Shown piece by piece: positions 1 to 10,579 of a DNA stretch of 64,000 nucleotides (the first letter of the stretch is position 1; every line of letters begins with the position of its first letter). The stretch covers positions 248,001-312,000 of the forward strand of contig NW_025814039.1 of NCBI RefSeq assembly GCF_021917145.1. Reading direction: 5' to 3'. Under the pieces are notes generated by a model, which was not told where the DNA came from, ran no database searches, and saw only the letters and a list, made by a program, of their open reading frames with translations. The DNA comes from Hypomesus transpacificus. Lineage: Eukaryota; Chordata; Actinopteri; Osmeriformes; Osmeridae. Both the position numbers and the translations under genes were made by a program.

Positions 1-2088
1 ATTCCTTCTCTAACATCAGACGACTTATGAATATTCTTTATGGCCCTTCTCCACCCGGTGAGCTAAAGGTAGTGCTTTCATTAGATGCTGAAAAGGCTTT
101 CGACCGGGTGGAGTGGGAATATCTGTTTAGCACATTGAAGAGGTTCGGATTTGGCCATAAGCTTATATCATGGGTCAGACTTTTATATACGTCTCCGTTG
201 GCGGCTGTGCGCACTAACAATAATATATCCACTTACTTTGAGCTACAACGCGGCACAAGACAGGGATGCCCTTTGTCCCCATTGCTATTTTCAGTTGCAA
301 TGGAACCACTTGCTTTAGCTCTCAGACAAAATGTAGACATTAAAGGAATCCAGCGGGCAGGGCTGGAACACAAAGTTTCACTTTATGCGGACGACATGTT
401 ATTATACATGTCCCAACCCCTCTCAAGTCTCCCAAACCTAATGACTTTACTTACAGAATTTGGAAACATTTCTGGCTATAAAGTCAATATTCAGAAAAGT
501 GAACTCATGCCTATTGGTGATGGAGCTAGTCGGATGTCTCTCGGCTCAATTCCCTTTAAAGTTAGCCCTAAAAAATTTAAGTACCTTGGGGTATGGATCA
601 CACATAACCATAAAGATCTATATGTGGCTAATTATCAACCTTTATTAGCTAATCTAAAACAGGACTTTGAGCGCTGGGACCATTTGCCTCTCTCTTTGGG
701 CGGAAGGATCAATGCGGTAAAGATGAACGTGCTGCCTAAGTTTTTGTATATTTTTCAATGTCTTCCATTTTTTTTTACGAAATCTTTCTTTTCCAAACTG
801 AATAATCAGATCTCAACCTTTATTTGGAACAAAAAACCACCAAGAATTAAGAGAACTATATTGCAGAGACCTCGTACAATGGGAGGGATGGCACTCCCAA
901 ATTTCATGTATTACTACTGGGCGGCCAACATAAGAGCATTGCGATATTGGTTGAGGAGCGATACTACTGCCCCTGCGTGGACAATTCTCGAGAGGGCTTC
1001 AGTTGAGTCCACCTCTCTAGCAGCTTTATTGTGTTCCAAACTACCATTCACACAGCCTATTTCTAGCTTCACTTCTAATCCAATTATAACACATTCAATT
1101 AAAATCTGGAATCAGGTTAGAAGATCTTTTTCCCTTAAAGATTTATCAATGGCTGCACCAATTGCTAAAAATCACATGTTTACTCCATCATTGATGGATG
1201 AAGCCTTTGATGCTTGGTCTAGGAAGGGGGTGGTCTCGCTGTCTGATCTCTATATTGATGGTAATTTTGCCTCCTTTGAACAGCTGGTACAGAAGTATAA
1301 CATTCCCAAATCACATTTTTTTAGGTATTTGCAACTTCGGAACTTTGTAGTCTTAAATTCAGATTGCTTCCCATCGTGCCCTCCCAGTTCGCTGTTGGAC
1401 TTAATTTTCAATTGTAAATCGGTAAAAAAAAAGGGCTATGAGCAGAATCTACGAACAACTCAATGTATACGACTTGACACCATTGGACATACTTAAAAAT
1501 AAGTGGGAGACGGACTTAGATGAACCTATTTCAGAAGAAATGTGGCACAAAATAATACAGAGAATTTTCTCATCATCCATATGCCTTAGACATGCTGTTA
1601 TACAATTTAAAATTGTTCATCGTCTGCACTGGTCTAAAGTCAGACTCTCTAAGATTACTGATATAGACCCCACATGTGATCGATGTAGGCAGGATCCCGC
1701 CACTCTGCTGCATATGTTCTGGACATGTCCAAGACTTTACATGTTCTGGCTGAATATCTTTGAGACCTTCTCTGGGATACTTGGAAAGGTAGTCGAGCCA
1801 TCCCCACTAATTGCATTGTTCGGTGTAGCCCCCGAAGACGCCTCTCTTAGTAAAAGGGAAGTCAACATGGTGGCCTTCTGTTCGCTTCTAGCTAGGAGGC
1901 TGATACTGTTTAAATGGAAAGACCCTATTCCACCGACACATAGTTATTGGATCAGGGAGGTCATGTGCCATCTAAAATTGGAGAAAATCAGATATACAGT
2001 TAGAGGGTCTACTGAGAAATTTTATAATATTTGCCAGCCTTTTTTTACTTTTGTTGAGGGAATGGAAGCTGACAATATGACAATGTAA
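1..2088 (+). pseudogene. L1 ORF2 protein C-terminal part, frameshifted
   Basis: This encodes the reverse transcriptase that copies L1 RNA into DNA at a nicked target. Visible RT motifs are LDAEKAFDRVEW (from about 83), GTRQGCPLSPLLF (from about 252) and the catalytic YADD (from about 384). Further on come the WNKKPPRIKR-type segment and a C-terminal C-x2-C...H...C cluster (CDRCRQDP...HMFWTCP, from about 1675). The reading frame open from 27 to 1496 changes to another frame that runs to the stop at 2088; the overlap covers an A9 run at 1424-1432, the likely indel site. Apart from that shift no stop interrupts it, so the copy is fairly young. Upstream endonuclease and ORF1 are not in the window. 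Confidence 0.88.
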
Positions 2089-2283
2089 ACAATTTCGTTT
2101 GTATAATTTCTATTTACTTTTCTTTACTACTACTCTTTACTTTACTATTTTTTTTCTTTACGGATGTCTGGTTATGTAATATTTGTATGCATATGTCTGG
2201 TATCTGGGAGGGTGGGGGGTTTGTTTGAGTTTGTTTATCTGTAAAATGTAAAAACCAATAAAAAGACCTTGATCAAAAAAAAA
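1..2283 (+). mobile_element. L1-type LINE, 3' part with 3'UTR and A-rich tail
   Basis: Non-LTR retrotransposon of the L1 (fish L1/Tx1-like) clade cut by the left window edge. It contains the reverse transcriptase, the connecting region and the C-terminal Cys-rich segment of ORF2. A 3'UTR of about 190 bp follows, with a run of T-rich tracts and a G-rich stretch, then an AATAAA signal near 2257 and a terminal A run at about 2274-2282. The polyA end fits target-primed reverse transcription. No target-site duplication can be tested because the 5' end is outside the window. Confidence 0.9.
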
Positions 2284-2321
2284 TTATCGCGATTATCATT
2301 TTGGCCATAATCGTGCAGCCA
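2284..2321. mobile_element. Terminal scrap of a hAT-like element
   Basis: About 37 bp between the L1 tail and the Pao remnant read like the end of a common fish hAT-type element (on the minus strand GCTGCACGATTATGGCC followed by ATAATCGCGAT). It supplies the last codons of the minus-strand Pao reading frame. It is short, so this is only a suggestion. Confidence 0.35.
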
Positions 2322-3257
2322 CGTTCAAGAATGAAATGTCATCTTTAGATACTGTATTTCCATCTCCACTGGCTTCCTTGAAGTCCGATTCTAGAATGCG
2401 AATAGCATCTGCTGGGGTTATTAGGGGGAACTCCTTGATGGTGACACGATGACACAGACCAGCAACACTTTGTGCATCATTACATGTAGAAGATCCAACA
2501 ACGCTCCATCCAAGGTCAGTTTGAACCGCGTAAGGTTCATAATTTCTCCCTAATATCACTTTGGAGCCATTGCCTTCGAACAGTTGTAGCCTATCAGTAG
2601 GCCAACTTCACAGTCTTTCAGGAGGGGAATTTCATCCGCTATACTGGAGAGATGATTCCAGCGCCGTGCTGTTTCACAGGTCGGGATGTGGGTGCGTTCT
2701 GCAGGTATGCCATCCTTAGTGTAAGCCGGAGGAAGATTTACATAGCCCTCTGTGACATGCTTGCGTGTAAAAAGGGCTATACAAATAAATTTGATTTGAT
2801 TTGATTTGACATAGGTGGAAGAGCAATAGCCTCTCACTCGAAGCCCTGAAACCTTTTCACTCTTCATAACTGTGTCACAACCAATCATTGTGGTTAATTT
2901 GAGCTTCACCGGATATGTATCTACTTGTAGAGAGTTGCTCAGTTCCCTGTCTATGAATGTGATGTCACTCTGGCTGTCTATCAAGGCATAAACAAGCCTT
3001 TCAGCACTTGGGTCGTTCTGCGAGGACACCCATACTGGCACAATCATGGTGGTATAAGTAGGTTGTACTTCTCCTGCCACATTAAGCTTCAGTGTCCTCG
3101 CTGACTCATCCCTGTTTTCTTCAGATGAAACTGCAGTGGGTGTTTGTCTTTGTTTGGTTGAGAACTTGTTATCGTGGAGACATGTGGGATGTTTTCCTTT
3201 GCAGGTGTCAGAAGAGTGACGGTGGCGGCAGTCATTAACACTGTGACCAGGTTTCAT
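2322..3257 (-). pseudogene. Pao protease (A17-type retropepsin) fragment
   Basis: The aspartic protease of a Pao element would cut the gag-pol polyprotein. The frame begins with a Cys/His zinc-knuckle-like stretch (CRHRHSSDTCKGKHPTC). After the VPVWV segment comes the active-site region ALIDSQSDITFI, where family members usually have D-T/S-G: the Gly is replaced by Gln, so the catalytic triad looks damaged. Next is a region ending in LGRNYEPYAVQTDLGWSVVG, typical of the stretch between protease and RT in Pao. Two minus-strand frames (3257-2556 and 2559-2296) overlap by 4 bp, so one frameshift is present. A foreign LINE tail is embedded in frame (see 2766-2815). Confidence 0.75.
2766..2815 (+). 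mobile_element. Short LINE/SINE 3' tail with (TTTGA)n
   Basis: The segment GGGCTATACAAATAAATTTG followed by four TTTGA-type repeats is the classic 3' terminus of fish L2-like LINEs and their SINEs. It interrupts the Pao protease frame without breaking it. On the minus strand ATGTCA occurs directly on both sides, a possible 6-bp target-site duplication. Confidence 0.6.
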
Positions 3258-4740
3258 GCACCCGTAGCAAAGCTTGGCTTCCTTAACATAGCTTCGTTCT
3301 CCTCTAAGGACTTTTCCATGAACTTAGGACAGACATGGATTTGGTGCTTGCTGTCTTGGCAAACTATACATGGTAGCCCCGGACGCCCATTTGACTTTGT
3401 ATTCTCTGTATCTGCGGCTGTTTGGGTGTTGAGGACACTTGCCTTGTTTCTTTTAGTTTCCCTGGGCCTTTGTTTATCAGTGATGGATTCAAAAAGTCGG
3501 AGAGCAGAAAAGGAGTTTATCGGATTGCAGGCAATCTCTGCCTCCATTAACATGAAGGTAGTGAAGTTCTTAAAGCTAGGGAACTCGTAGGTCTCGTTTA
3601 GGGTTTGAGTAACTTTTCGATTCCAGCTTGAGGCTAGCCAATCAGGTAGCTTTTTGACAAGCTTCAGGTTCTCCTCACAGTCATTGAGTATTTGGAGACT
3701 CTTAACATGTGGCATAGCATCTTGACAAGCGTTCAGAAAATCCTTCAGCATCTCTTGGTTGTATCCTTGGCCAATTTGCTAGCTTCTTTCTAAAGGCCCT
3801 CTGTATGGTAAATGGTTGACCGTATCGATGGTTCAATTTGTTCCAAGCGTCTTTAAAGGCTTCTTCATCATTTCTGAAGAACGTACCATCAAAGGTCTTG
3901 CGAGCTGGGTCACCTACATATCTTTTAAGATAATAACGTTTGTCAGCTGATGAGATTCCTTTTCAATCAATCAGGGACACAAACAAGGATTTCCACTTGA
4001 GATATTGAATTCGATCGCAATTAAATACATAAGGTTCAGGCATTGGCAGTCTATTTAGAGATATGCTGTCCTGAGAGGTTTGAGCTAGCTGAGACACATC
4101 TACTTGAGGGGGATGTTGGTTGAAAGCTGAAACGTTGGTTGGTGGCAGTTTGAGTTAAGTCTGTATGTCTATTTTCAGTGCTGTATTCAGGTGAGGAGAT
4201 ACTTTCCCGAGCTGCCTCCTGTTTGTAAACATCCAGCCTAGCCTTAGCTACTCTTAGTTCTTTCTCTGCCTGTAGTTTTTCCAACTCACGTTGTTGAGCT
4301 TCAAGATCTCTTTGCTGCTGTTGTATTTTTTCTTTTTTAATTTTCTCCTTCTGTAACACACTATATTCTACCTCCTTTACTGCCAATTCTACAGCTACAT
4401 CTACACGTTTGGCTATTATACATGATGAGGTTATGGAGGGATTACTGGAGTGAATGCTAGACCTTTGGCTTGTTTGTGAGACAGTAGACCCATAAATGGA
4501 GCGGGCATGGTCACAATGAAGTCTCGTAGACGATGATTTACGTTTTCCGGGTCATATTCTCCGTCAATGCCTGATATCCTTTCATAGGTTATCTTGATAT
4601 TGTCCAATGTAGTAATTGCCTCGCACGAGTCAACACAACGCCTTAGCCCGGTTGAAGGTGTGATGCGATCTCGGATTTCAAGATCATGTCCATTACCTGT
4701 TGTTTTGCTTTCTCTAAGGAGTCAATTAAGAGTAATGATG
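3254..4740 (-). pseudogene. Pao gag fragment (DUF1759-like), frameshifted
   Basis: This is the gag-like structural part of the Pao element. From 4740 down to about 4390 a broken frame reads a gag N-terminal region. From 4386 to 4051 an open frame begins with a long charged coiled coil (repeats of E/Q/K/R, e.g. QQQQRDLEAQQRELEKLQ). From about 4030 to 3750 a frame-shifted stretch with NDEEAFKDAWNKLNHRYG and FRKKLANWP matches the DUF1759 pattern. From 3751 to 3254 follows the part ending in a Cys-x2-Cys (CIVCQDSKHQIHVCPKF) zinc-knuckle-like motif. At least two frameshifts occur. No promoter or LTR is visible upstream of 4740. Confidence 0.72.
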
Positions 4741-5439
4741 AGAGACGATGAGCTGCCTAGAAGTGAGTGGAGATTAGGTAGAATTTGTGACACCATAGTT
4801 GATAATGATACTTTGGTCAGGGGAGTAAAAATATGCCTTGGTGATCAGAAACTAGGCAACAAGGGAGAACGCTGCAGTAAGCAGTCAGTTTTGGAACGCC
4901 CAGTTCAGAAATTGGTTTTGTTATTAGAATCTGAGTAAAGTTTGGTGCTTTAACAAAGTTTATGTTGATATTATGATCTGGTTAAGGTCATTTCAAGTAT
5001 AGAAATCATTTATTTGTACCTTATTGTGTATTATAAATGATTTGGTGGTAGTGTAAAGGACCTAAAGACAAGTTCTTATTGTGACTTTTTATTTGTTGTT
5101 TGTTTTAACTGCTGTATTTTATTACTGGCCTTGCTATAGCCTTTTAATTTGAAATGTACGTCACGGGCTTATGGGTACCGGAAGCACTAAATAAATGCGC
5201 ACTTTCTACATGTGAATAAGTGACTGATGTGCATGACTTAAGAAAGACAAAGGAAAAGTAAGGGTTATATATAAAAGAGAATTATGGAATTACAGAAATT
5301 AAAGGCCACTTTATTTTTACAGCCCCCAAGTAAATGGGAGAACAACGTTTGTTAATTTCATAAACATTGTTAGCCAATTGTCTACTGTTAACAACGGCAC
5401 CTGTAAATTGCAAATGGTAATGTGTGTGTTTCAGCTCTT
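4741..5439. other. Unassigned interval between Pao and ERV remnants
   Basis: AT-rich sequence without a convincing coding segment. It includes an AAATAAATG stretch near 5190. It could hold decayed LTR or leader sequence of either neighbour, but no TG...CA ends or tRNA primer site could be defined. Confidence 0.4.
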
Positions 5440-7885
5440 ACGGTGTTGAATGCATTGCAGTAATGTAATAAAGCTTTGCATGAAGCATCAGTTGGAGTGA
5501 CCATCCTTTAAACCTTGGGGACTCTACACCCTGTTTAAGAGCTGTTGCATCCGCCGCTTTGATGGTGGAGAAGGCACAAACTATAGTTCTGGGACATCCC
5601 ATGGTATTACATACTTCACATACAGTAAACATTATCTTAGTAAATATACCAACGCAGCACATGACAAGCCAAAGACATAGTAATTACGAACACATTTTGA
5701 CAGGAACTCAAAATTTGACTATTTCCACGGCCACACACACAAATCCAGCTGTGCATCTAAAAGCTTTATTGCATGGAACAGAACCCGAGGATGTAGTTCC
5801 TCATGATTGCATGGATGTTATTAACTCTACATCCAGTGTAAGGACAGACTTGCAACAAACAGCCTTGGAAGATAGTGATTTTATCTTATTTTTGGATGAT
5901 TCAGCAATGTGCCCAGATTGTAAAACTATTCTTTCAGAATATTCCATAGTGGATAATTTAGGAAATTGTATCGAAGCCTATAGATGACCTGTTTCTTCTG
6001 CTCAAGCTGCCAAGATAGTTGCTTTGACTAGAGCATTTTTATGTGCCAAAGATAAATCAGTTACCATATATACAGATTCCAAATATGCATTTGGCACATG
6101 TGGCACATGACTTCAGTAAGATTTGGGAAAACAGAGGTTTTGTAACTACTGCAGGAAAACCCATTCAAAATGCAGATTTAGTAAGAGGCTTATTGGATGC
6201 TATGATGCTGCCAACTAACCTTGCTATAGAAAAATGTGCGGGTCATTCAAAGGCAGATTCTGATATTGCCAAAGGTTATAATTTAGCCAACAAAAATGCA
6301 AAAGATGCAGCGTTAAATGCTTCCTTCCCACCATGGATGAATCATTCTTTCTTGAATATTCAAATTTCTGATCCTCCATTTACTATTGATGATTTGATAT
6401 TGTTTCAAAATCAGGCAATGCCATCTGAAGTTTTACTTTGGAAGAAGAAAGGATGCGTAAAGCACACTGATGGTTTATGGAAAAATGAAGAAGATAGAAT
6501 AGCATGACCAAAAATAGCATATGAATCCCTAATATCCTATGTACATGATGTTGCTCATTTGGGCTATAAGAGCATCATGTACTATATTTCACAACTTATC
6601 TTCACAATTGGACTAGGACAACAAGTTAGAGACTTTGTTGAGAGATGCTTAATCTGTGCTCGTTGTAATCCACATGTCAATCCAGCTAAAAGAGATCTGC
6701 CGAAACCTAAAGGTCTATTTCAACAATTACAGATTTCACTCACACGCCAAAGTGTTGAGGATTTTCGTATCTTCTAGTGATAGTGGATCGATTTTCAAAA
6801 TGGCCAGCCTTTTCGACAAGAAAAGAAAACGCTCAAACAGTAGTTAAGTGCTGTTATGATGATATTCTGTCGGAGGATGGGCCAAGGAACGCACCACAAT
6901 GAAAAAGAGTTGACTTCGTTTATTAATCGAGCTGCTCGGATCAGGTCACCACGACAGGCAAAGTGGTTGGCATGACTGACAAACATGTGTCTCAGATAGA
7001 CATTATATAGGAGCTGGACCATACAAATATAGTAACCACCAAAACATATCCTTAAATGGTAGACATTCCACAACTTAAGACATAGGAAGAACAACGCACA
7101 GGTGGTGCAGTCATCACTCATTGTTTATACTATTTTCTGCAAGTTGCTCTGTCCAAAGGTTAAAGTGCACATTCTCCTATCTATATGTGTATTGTCCAAG
7201 ACCTGCTGCTTGACCTCTTGACCACAGCAAGAGACAACCTCACACATGTATAGAAAACCCGCGTATCAAGTGCTTAATGGAACATGTCATTCCTCGTTTT
7301 GGAATACCACATGGGATAGACTCTGACAATGGAACTCCTTTCACCTCTGGAGTAACCAAACAATTAGCCGCAGCCTTAGGAATTAATTGGACATTTCATA
7401 TTCCTTATAACCTCAAAGTTCAGCACAAGTGGAAAGGACAAAAGGGACCATTGAAGAAAAAATCAGACAAAACAAACAACCTGGATAGATGCCACAGGTA
7501 CTTCTATCAATCAGAATTCAGGCACAGGGTTTGCTCCTCATGAAGTTTTGATGGCTAAACCTTTTCCTATAGGTGTGTTGATGGAGAAGACACCAGCAAA
7601 TGATTTAACCTTGTTGCCGGAAAATCAACAAAATTATGTGAAACAGTTGTGGTCTTTTGTTTCTGAAATTAATCAACAAGTAACAGATTCTCTCCCTACT
7701 CCAGGTGATCAGAGTATTCATAATTTTCAGTCGGGTGATTATGTTTTGGTACGCAGTTTAAAAACATTGGCTCAGCAGGATCAGACAAGATTTGGACCTC
7801 CAACTCGGGTTCTTTTGGCAACCAGAACAGCTGTTTAGGTTAAAGGTCAACCACAATGGATCCATGCATCTCGACTCTGACGAGC
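5440..7885 (+). pseudogene. ERV pol 3' part: RT connection, RNase H, integrase (broken)
   Basis: The 5440-5990 part reads the end of RT (VEKAQTIVLGHP, then a ...YEHILTG segment) and the first acidic RNase H residue in a FLDDSAM context, where FVDGS is usual. The 6040-6330 part continues RNase H with KCAGHSKADSDIAKG. The integrase zinc-binding H-H-C-C region lies at 6545-6670 (HDVAHLGY, CLICARC). The DSDNGTPFTS motif carrying the second catalytic Asp is near 7320. The C-terminal GPY/F-like module is at about 7780-7880 (FGPPTRVLLATRTAV, then WIHASR). The gene is broken by in-frame stops, frameshifts, loss around the catalytic Glu region (7420-7470) and a 417-bp LTR insertion. Confidence 0.85.
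6852..7268 (-). mobile_element. Solo LTR inserted in ERV integrase
   Basis: A 417-bp block starts with TG and ends with CA and is flanked by the 5-bp direct repeat AGTGC (6847-6851 and 7269-7273). Removing it with one repeat joins the integrase sequence on both sides. On the minus strand it has a TATATAATG box near 7010 and an AATAAA signal near 6919, in the order expected of an LTR promoter and polyA site. No internal region is attached, so it is a solo LTR left by LTR-LTR recombination. The parent family is not identified. Confidence 0.8.
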
Positions 7886-8062
7886 ACCTCCTATAGCAGA
7901 TGCAGTATAGGACTATAGGATACAGTATACAGAACATCGAAAGATGTGTAATATTTCTTGCCTCAACATTAATATTTCATTATCATGAGTGTGGATATGG
8001 TGTTGTTCTTCTCTCTCTTTCATGATATATAGAAGTGGAGACATTGGCTGTAATACCGAGCA

Positions 8063-10579
8063 GTGAACACCATGAGACCAGAAAAAAGGATGGGGGATAC
8101 TCCACAGAGAACCCGAACCATAGTCGTGGTCGTGCGGAGCATCATCTCTCTCCTAGCGTTGATTACGGTCAATTATACGGTCGTGCTTGAACACCCTACT
8201 AATTTAAATAATGTTTCATGGAATGATACCAAGACAGGGATAGTGCTTAAAGAAGTATTAATTGAACATTCTAACTCCGATCAGCATGTTCATACACATG
8301 TACGACGTAACGTTCCAACACCTACGAGTATTCTTGGAGTTGAAGTACAGAATCATATTCCTATGAATGAATCAGACATGATTTGCTTAAGCTACCCGTT
8401 AATGACAACAGGGAGGAAACCATTCTATGATCAGAAGGTGGAATACATTATCATGACGGAGAGTATGCTATCAATTAATGCAGACTACGAATCACTTGAA
8501 TGTGAAAAGGGTCAATAATGAGCCAACCCCTTATGATTTCAAAGCTCAGCAGTCACAGTCGATTACTGTAATGTTTTCTGGACAAAATTGACTCCTAAGT
8601 TTCTAGTTCCACGAAATTTGGATGCTTATGACAACATTCAACCAATAGTTATTAAAGCTACACGAACCTGTAACTTGTCTAAGTTATATACAGGGCGTTA
8701 AAACAGTGCATCAGATGGGTTTCACGCAGGGTTGTCCAGATAAGAGGATCTTCATGGGGACACTTTTTCCGTGGCCAGCTACTGATCTCATGATTTGGCT
8801 TTGTGATAACAATATTTACACTTATCTTCCACTTTATTGGAGAGGTATATGTGCTCCTTATTGGATACCATCTAGTACTGTATTTGGGAAAGTTCCAATT
8901 CCCACTGCATGGCCAGAAATGTCACCTAATGATCTATCGGATGTCTTTAAAGAAAATGACGAAGTAAAATATACAGATGAGGATATGCCAGTCAATAGGG
9001 ATCATCCTTTCGCATCTAATTTATGGTACAGTGCTCTTAAGAGTAGGGTTCGGAAACTAACTCATAATTCTTGCTATGCGTGTTCCATGTTACCTCAATC
9101 AACAGAAGAATTGTTTCCCTACTGGACAGTTCCACTTCAAGGTCCTGAAGGATTACCATCCATGTGCCTTCTCGCTTATCAGTATGTATTGCAAAAGCAT
9201 CCTTTGTTAGGTGAGCAACCTAAGTCAAACACCCCAGTATGACCAATTATTGTGTTGAACAACATCTACGTAGCCAAAGCTAGTAACATGATAGTCAAAG
9301 CCAAGGGATTATTGAACATGATGTCACAGTATAAAATCTATTCCAATATTTCCATAAATCAGGGAATCCAACCAGATTTACAGAATTCTCATGCTACTAT
9401 ATTCTCCCTAAAGAATTGCCATCATTAGTAGGATGTACAATATTATACAAGAAACATATGGTTTCTTTGACTAATGATTTGTCTATAGTTCCTACTAAAG
9501 TTTCAGCTAACATTAATTCATCTTCAATTTATGAAGTTTGCCTTAGAGTAGTAGAGAAAGATTCTCCTGGTGCCAAAGACGTAGGCTTCCTGCGACTCAC
9601 CCAGTGTCAAAGCATCTTTGAGTATCCGGGTTTGGGATATCACGCTACAGTAATGGGAACTCCGCCTACTCCAGGTTTTAATTGGTAATGTGGGGAGAAA
9701 GTATGGACAAGTCTACCATCCTTATTCAGAGGACTTGGAGTGTGCACAATGAACGACTTATTGTACGTAGTTGAACCTATTGAATTCATGACTCATCATC
9801 GCACTGGTTCAAGAGCTAAGCGTTCCAATACGGAAACTACGGGTTATGTTCACTTGCAAAACACTGACGCAACTGATTTAGCTGACAGATATAGCGCTCT
9901 ACCTCGTGATTTCAGGATATTTACACGCACTCAGCTAGTATTCAAAACCATCTTTTGGAATACTGATCTTCAATATTCTAATCATTACATGATCGCATTG
10001 ACTCGTCATGATGTCGCGAGAGTGGCTAATGCTACACTTATGGGATTTCAGGCATTGGGAGCTGAAGTTGCTGCAATTAGAGAATTTACCATAAATAATA
10101 GAATTGCTCTGGACGCAATCACCGCTGCACAGGGAGGTGTTTGTGCTATTGTGGGAGATGATTCATGTTGTACGTATCTTCCATCCGAATCTGAAGGTCT
10201 TGGTAATTTGTCTAAAGCTATTGACAACATTAGAGACATACAAGATAATATTGTGAGAACCAATCGAGAAGCCAGAGTGTTAGGAGGACATTATAATAAT
10301 CAGATCTTGGATGTCGTAGCTAACATGTTCAATGGAAAGTCTCTAGTGGCATGGATTGTAGGTATTTTAGCACCAGTGTTTTTGATAATCATTCTCGTTG
10401 TGGTGATCATGAGTTGCTGCTTTCCAATATTTCAAGCTCTAATCGTGAAATCCTTGCAGTCTATCACAAACATGCCGGTCATCACTACGGGAGACATAAC
10501 CGTTAACATCAAATCTATCAGGGGTCGTTCTGATACTTCTTCATTTTCCTCCATAGATTCCATCATCAATGTGGGCTAG
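8063..10579 (+). pseudogene. ERV envelope gene, broken (surface and transmembrane subunits)
   Basis: This is a relic of a retroviral envelope glycoprotein gene, described only. The first open piece (8063-8518) has a hydrophobic leader near its N-terminus and an N-glycosylation-type context. Further surface-subunit pieces lie at 8706-9242 and 9416-9688, separated by stops and frameshifts. The last piece (9740-10579, 279 codons) is intact over the transmembrane subunit: a basic RAKR furin-like site near residue 27, a heptad-type region, a C-x6-C-C motif typical of gamma-type envelopes, a long hydrophobic anchor near residues 200-225, and a short cytoplasmic tail. The TM part is better preserved than the surface part. 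Captured fish env genes exist, but nothing here proves function. Confidence 0.82.

Larger units (their letters stand above)
2322..4740 (-). mobile_element. BEL/Pao LTR retrotransposon remnant (gag and protease)
   Basis: On the minus strand the segment reads, from high to low coordinate, a gag N-terminal region, a Glu/Gln/Lys-rich coiled coil, a DUF1759-like gag core, a Cys/His segment and a retropepsin-like domain. This order is typical of BEL/Pao polyproteins of animals. Reverse transcriptase, integrase and LTRs are missing. Several frameshifts and stops separate the open segments. The low-coordinate end abuts another element scrap and the L1, so the rest was lost or never present. Confidence 0.8.

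Noticed and set aside
9740..10579. Functional captured env gene
   Set aside because: Only the transmembrane part is open; no evidence of expression or selection can be seen, so it is kept as a pseudogene with a finding.
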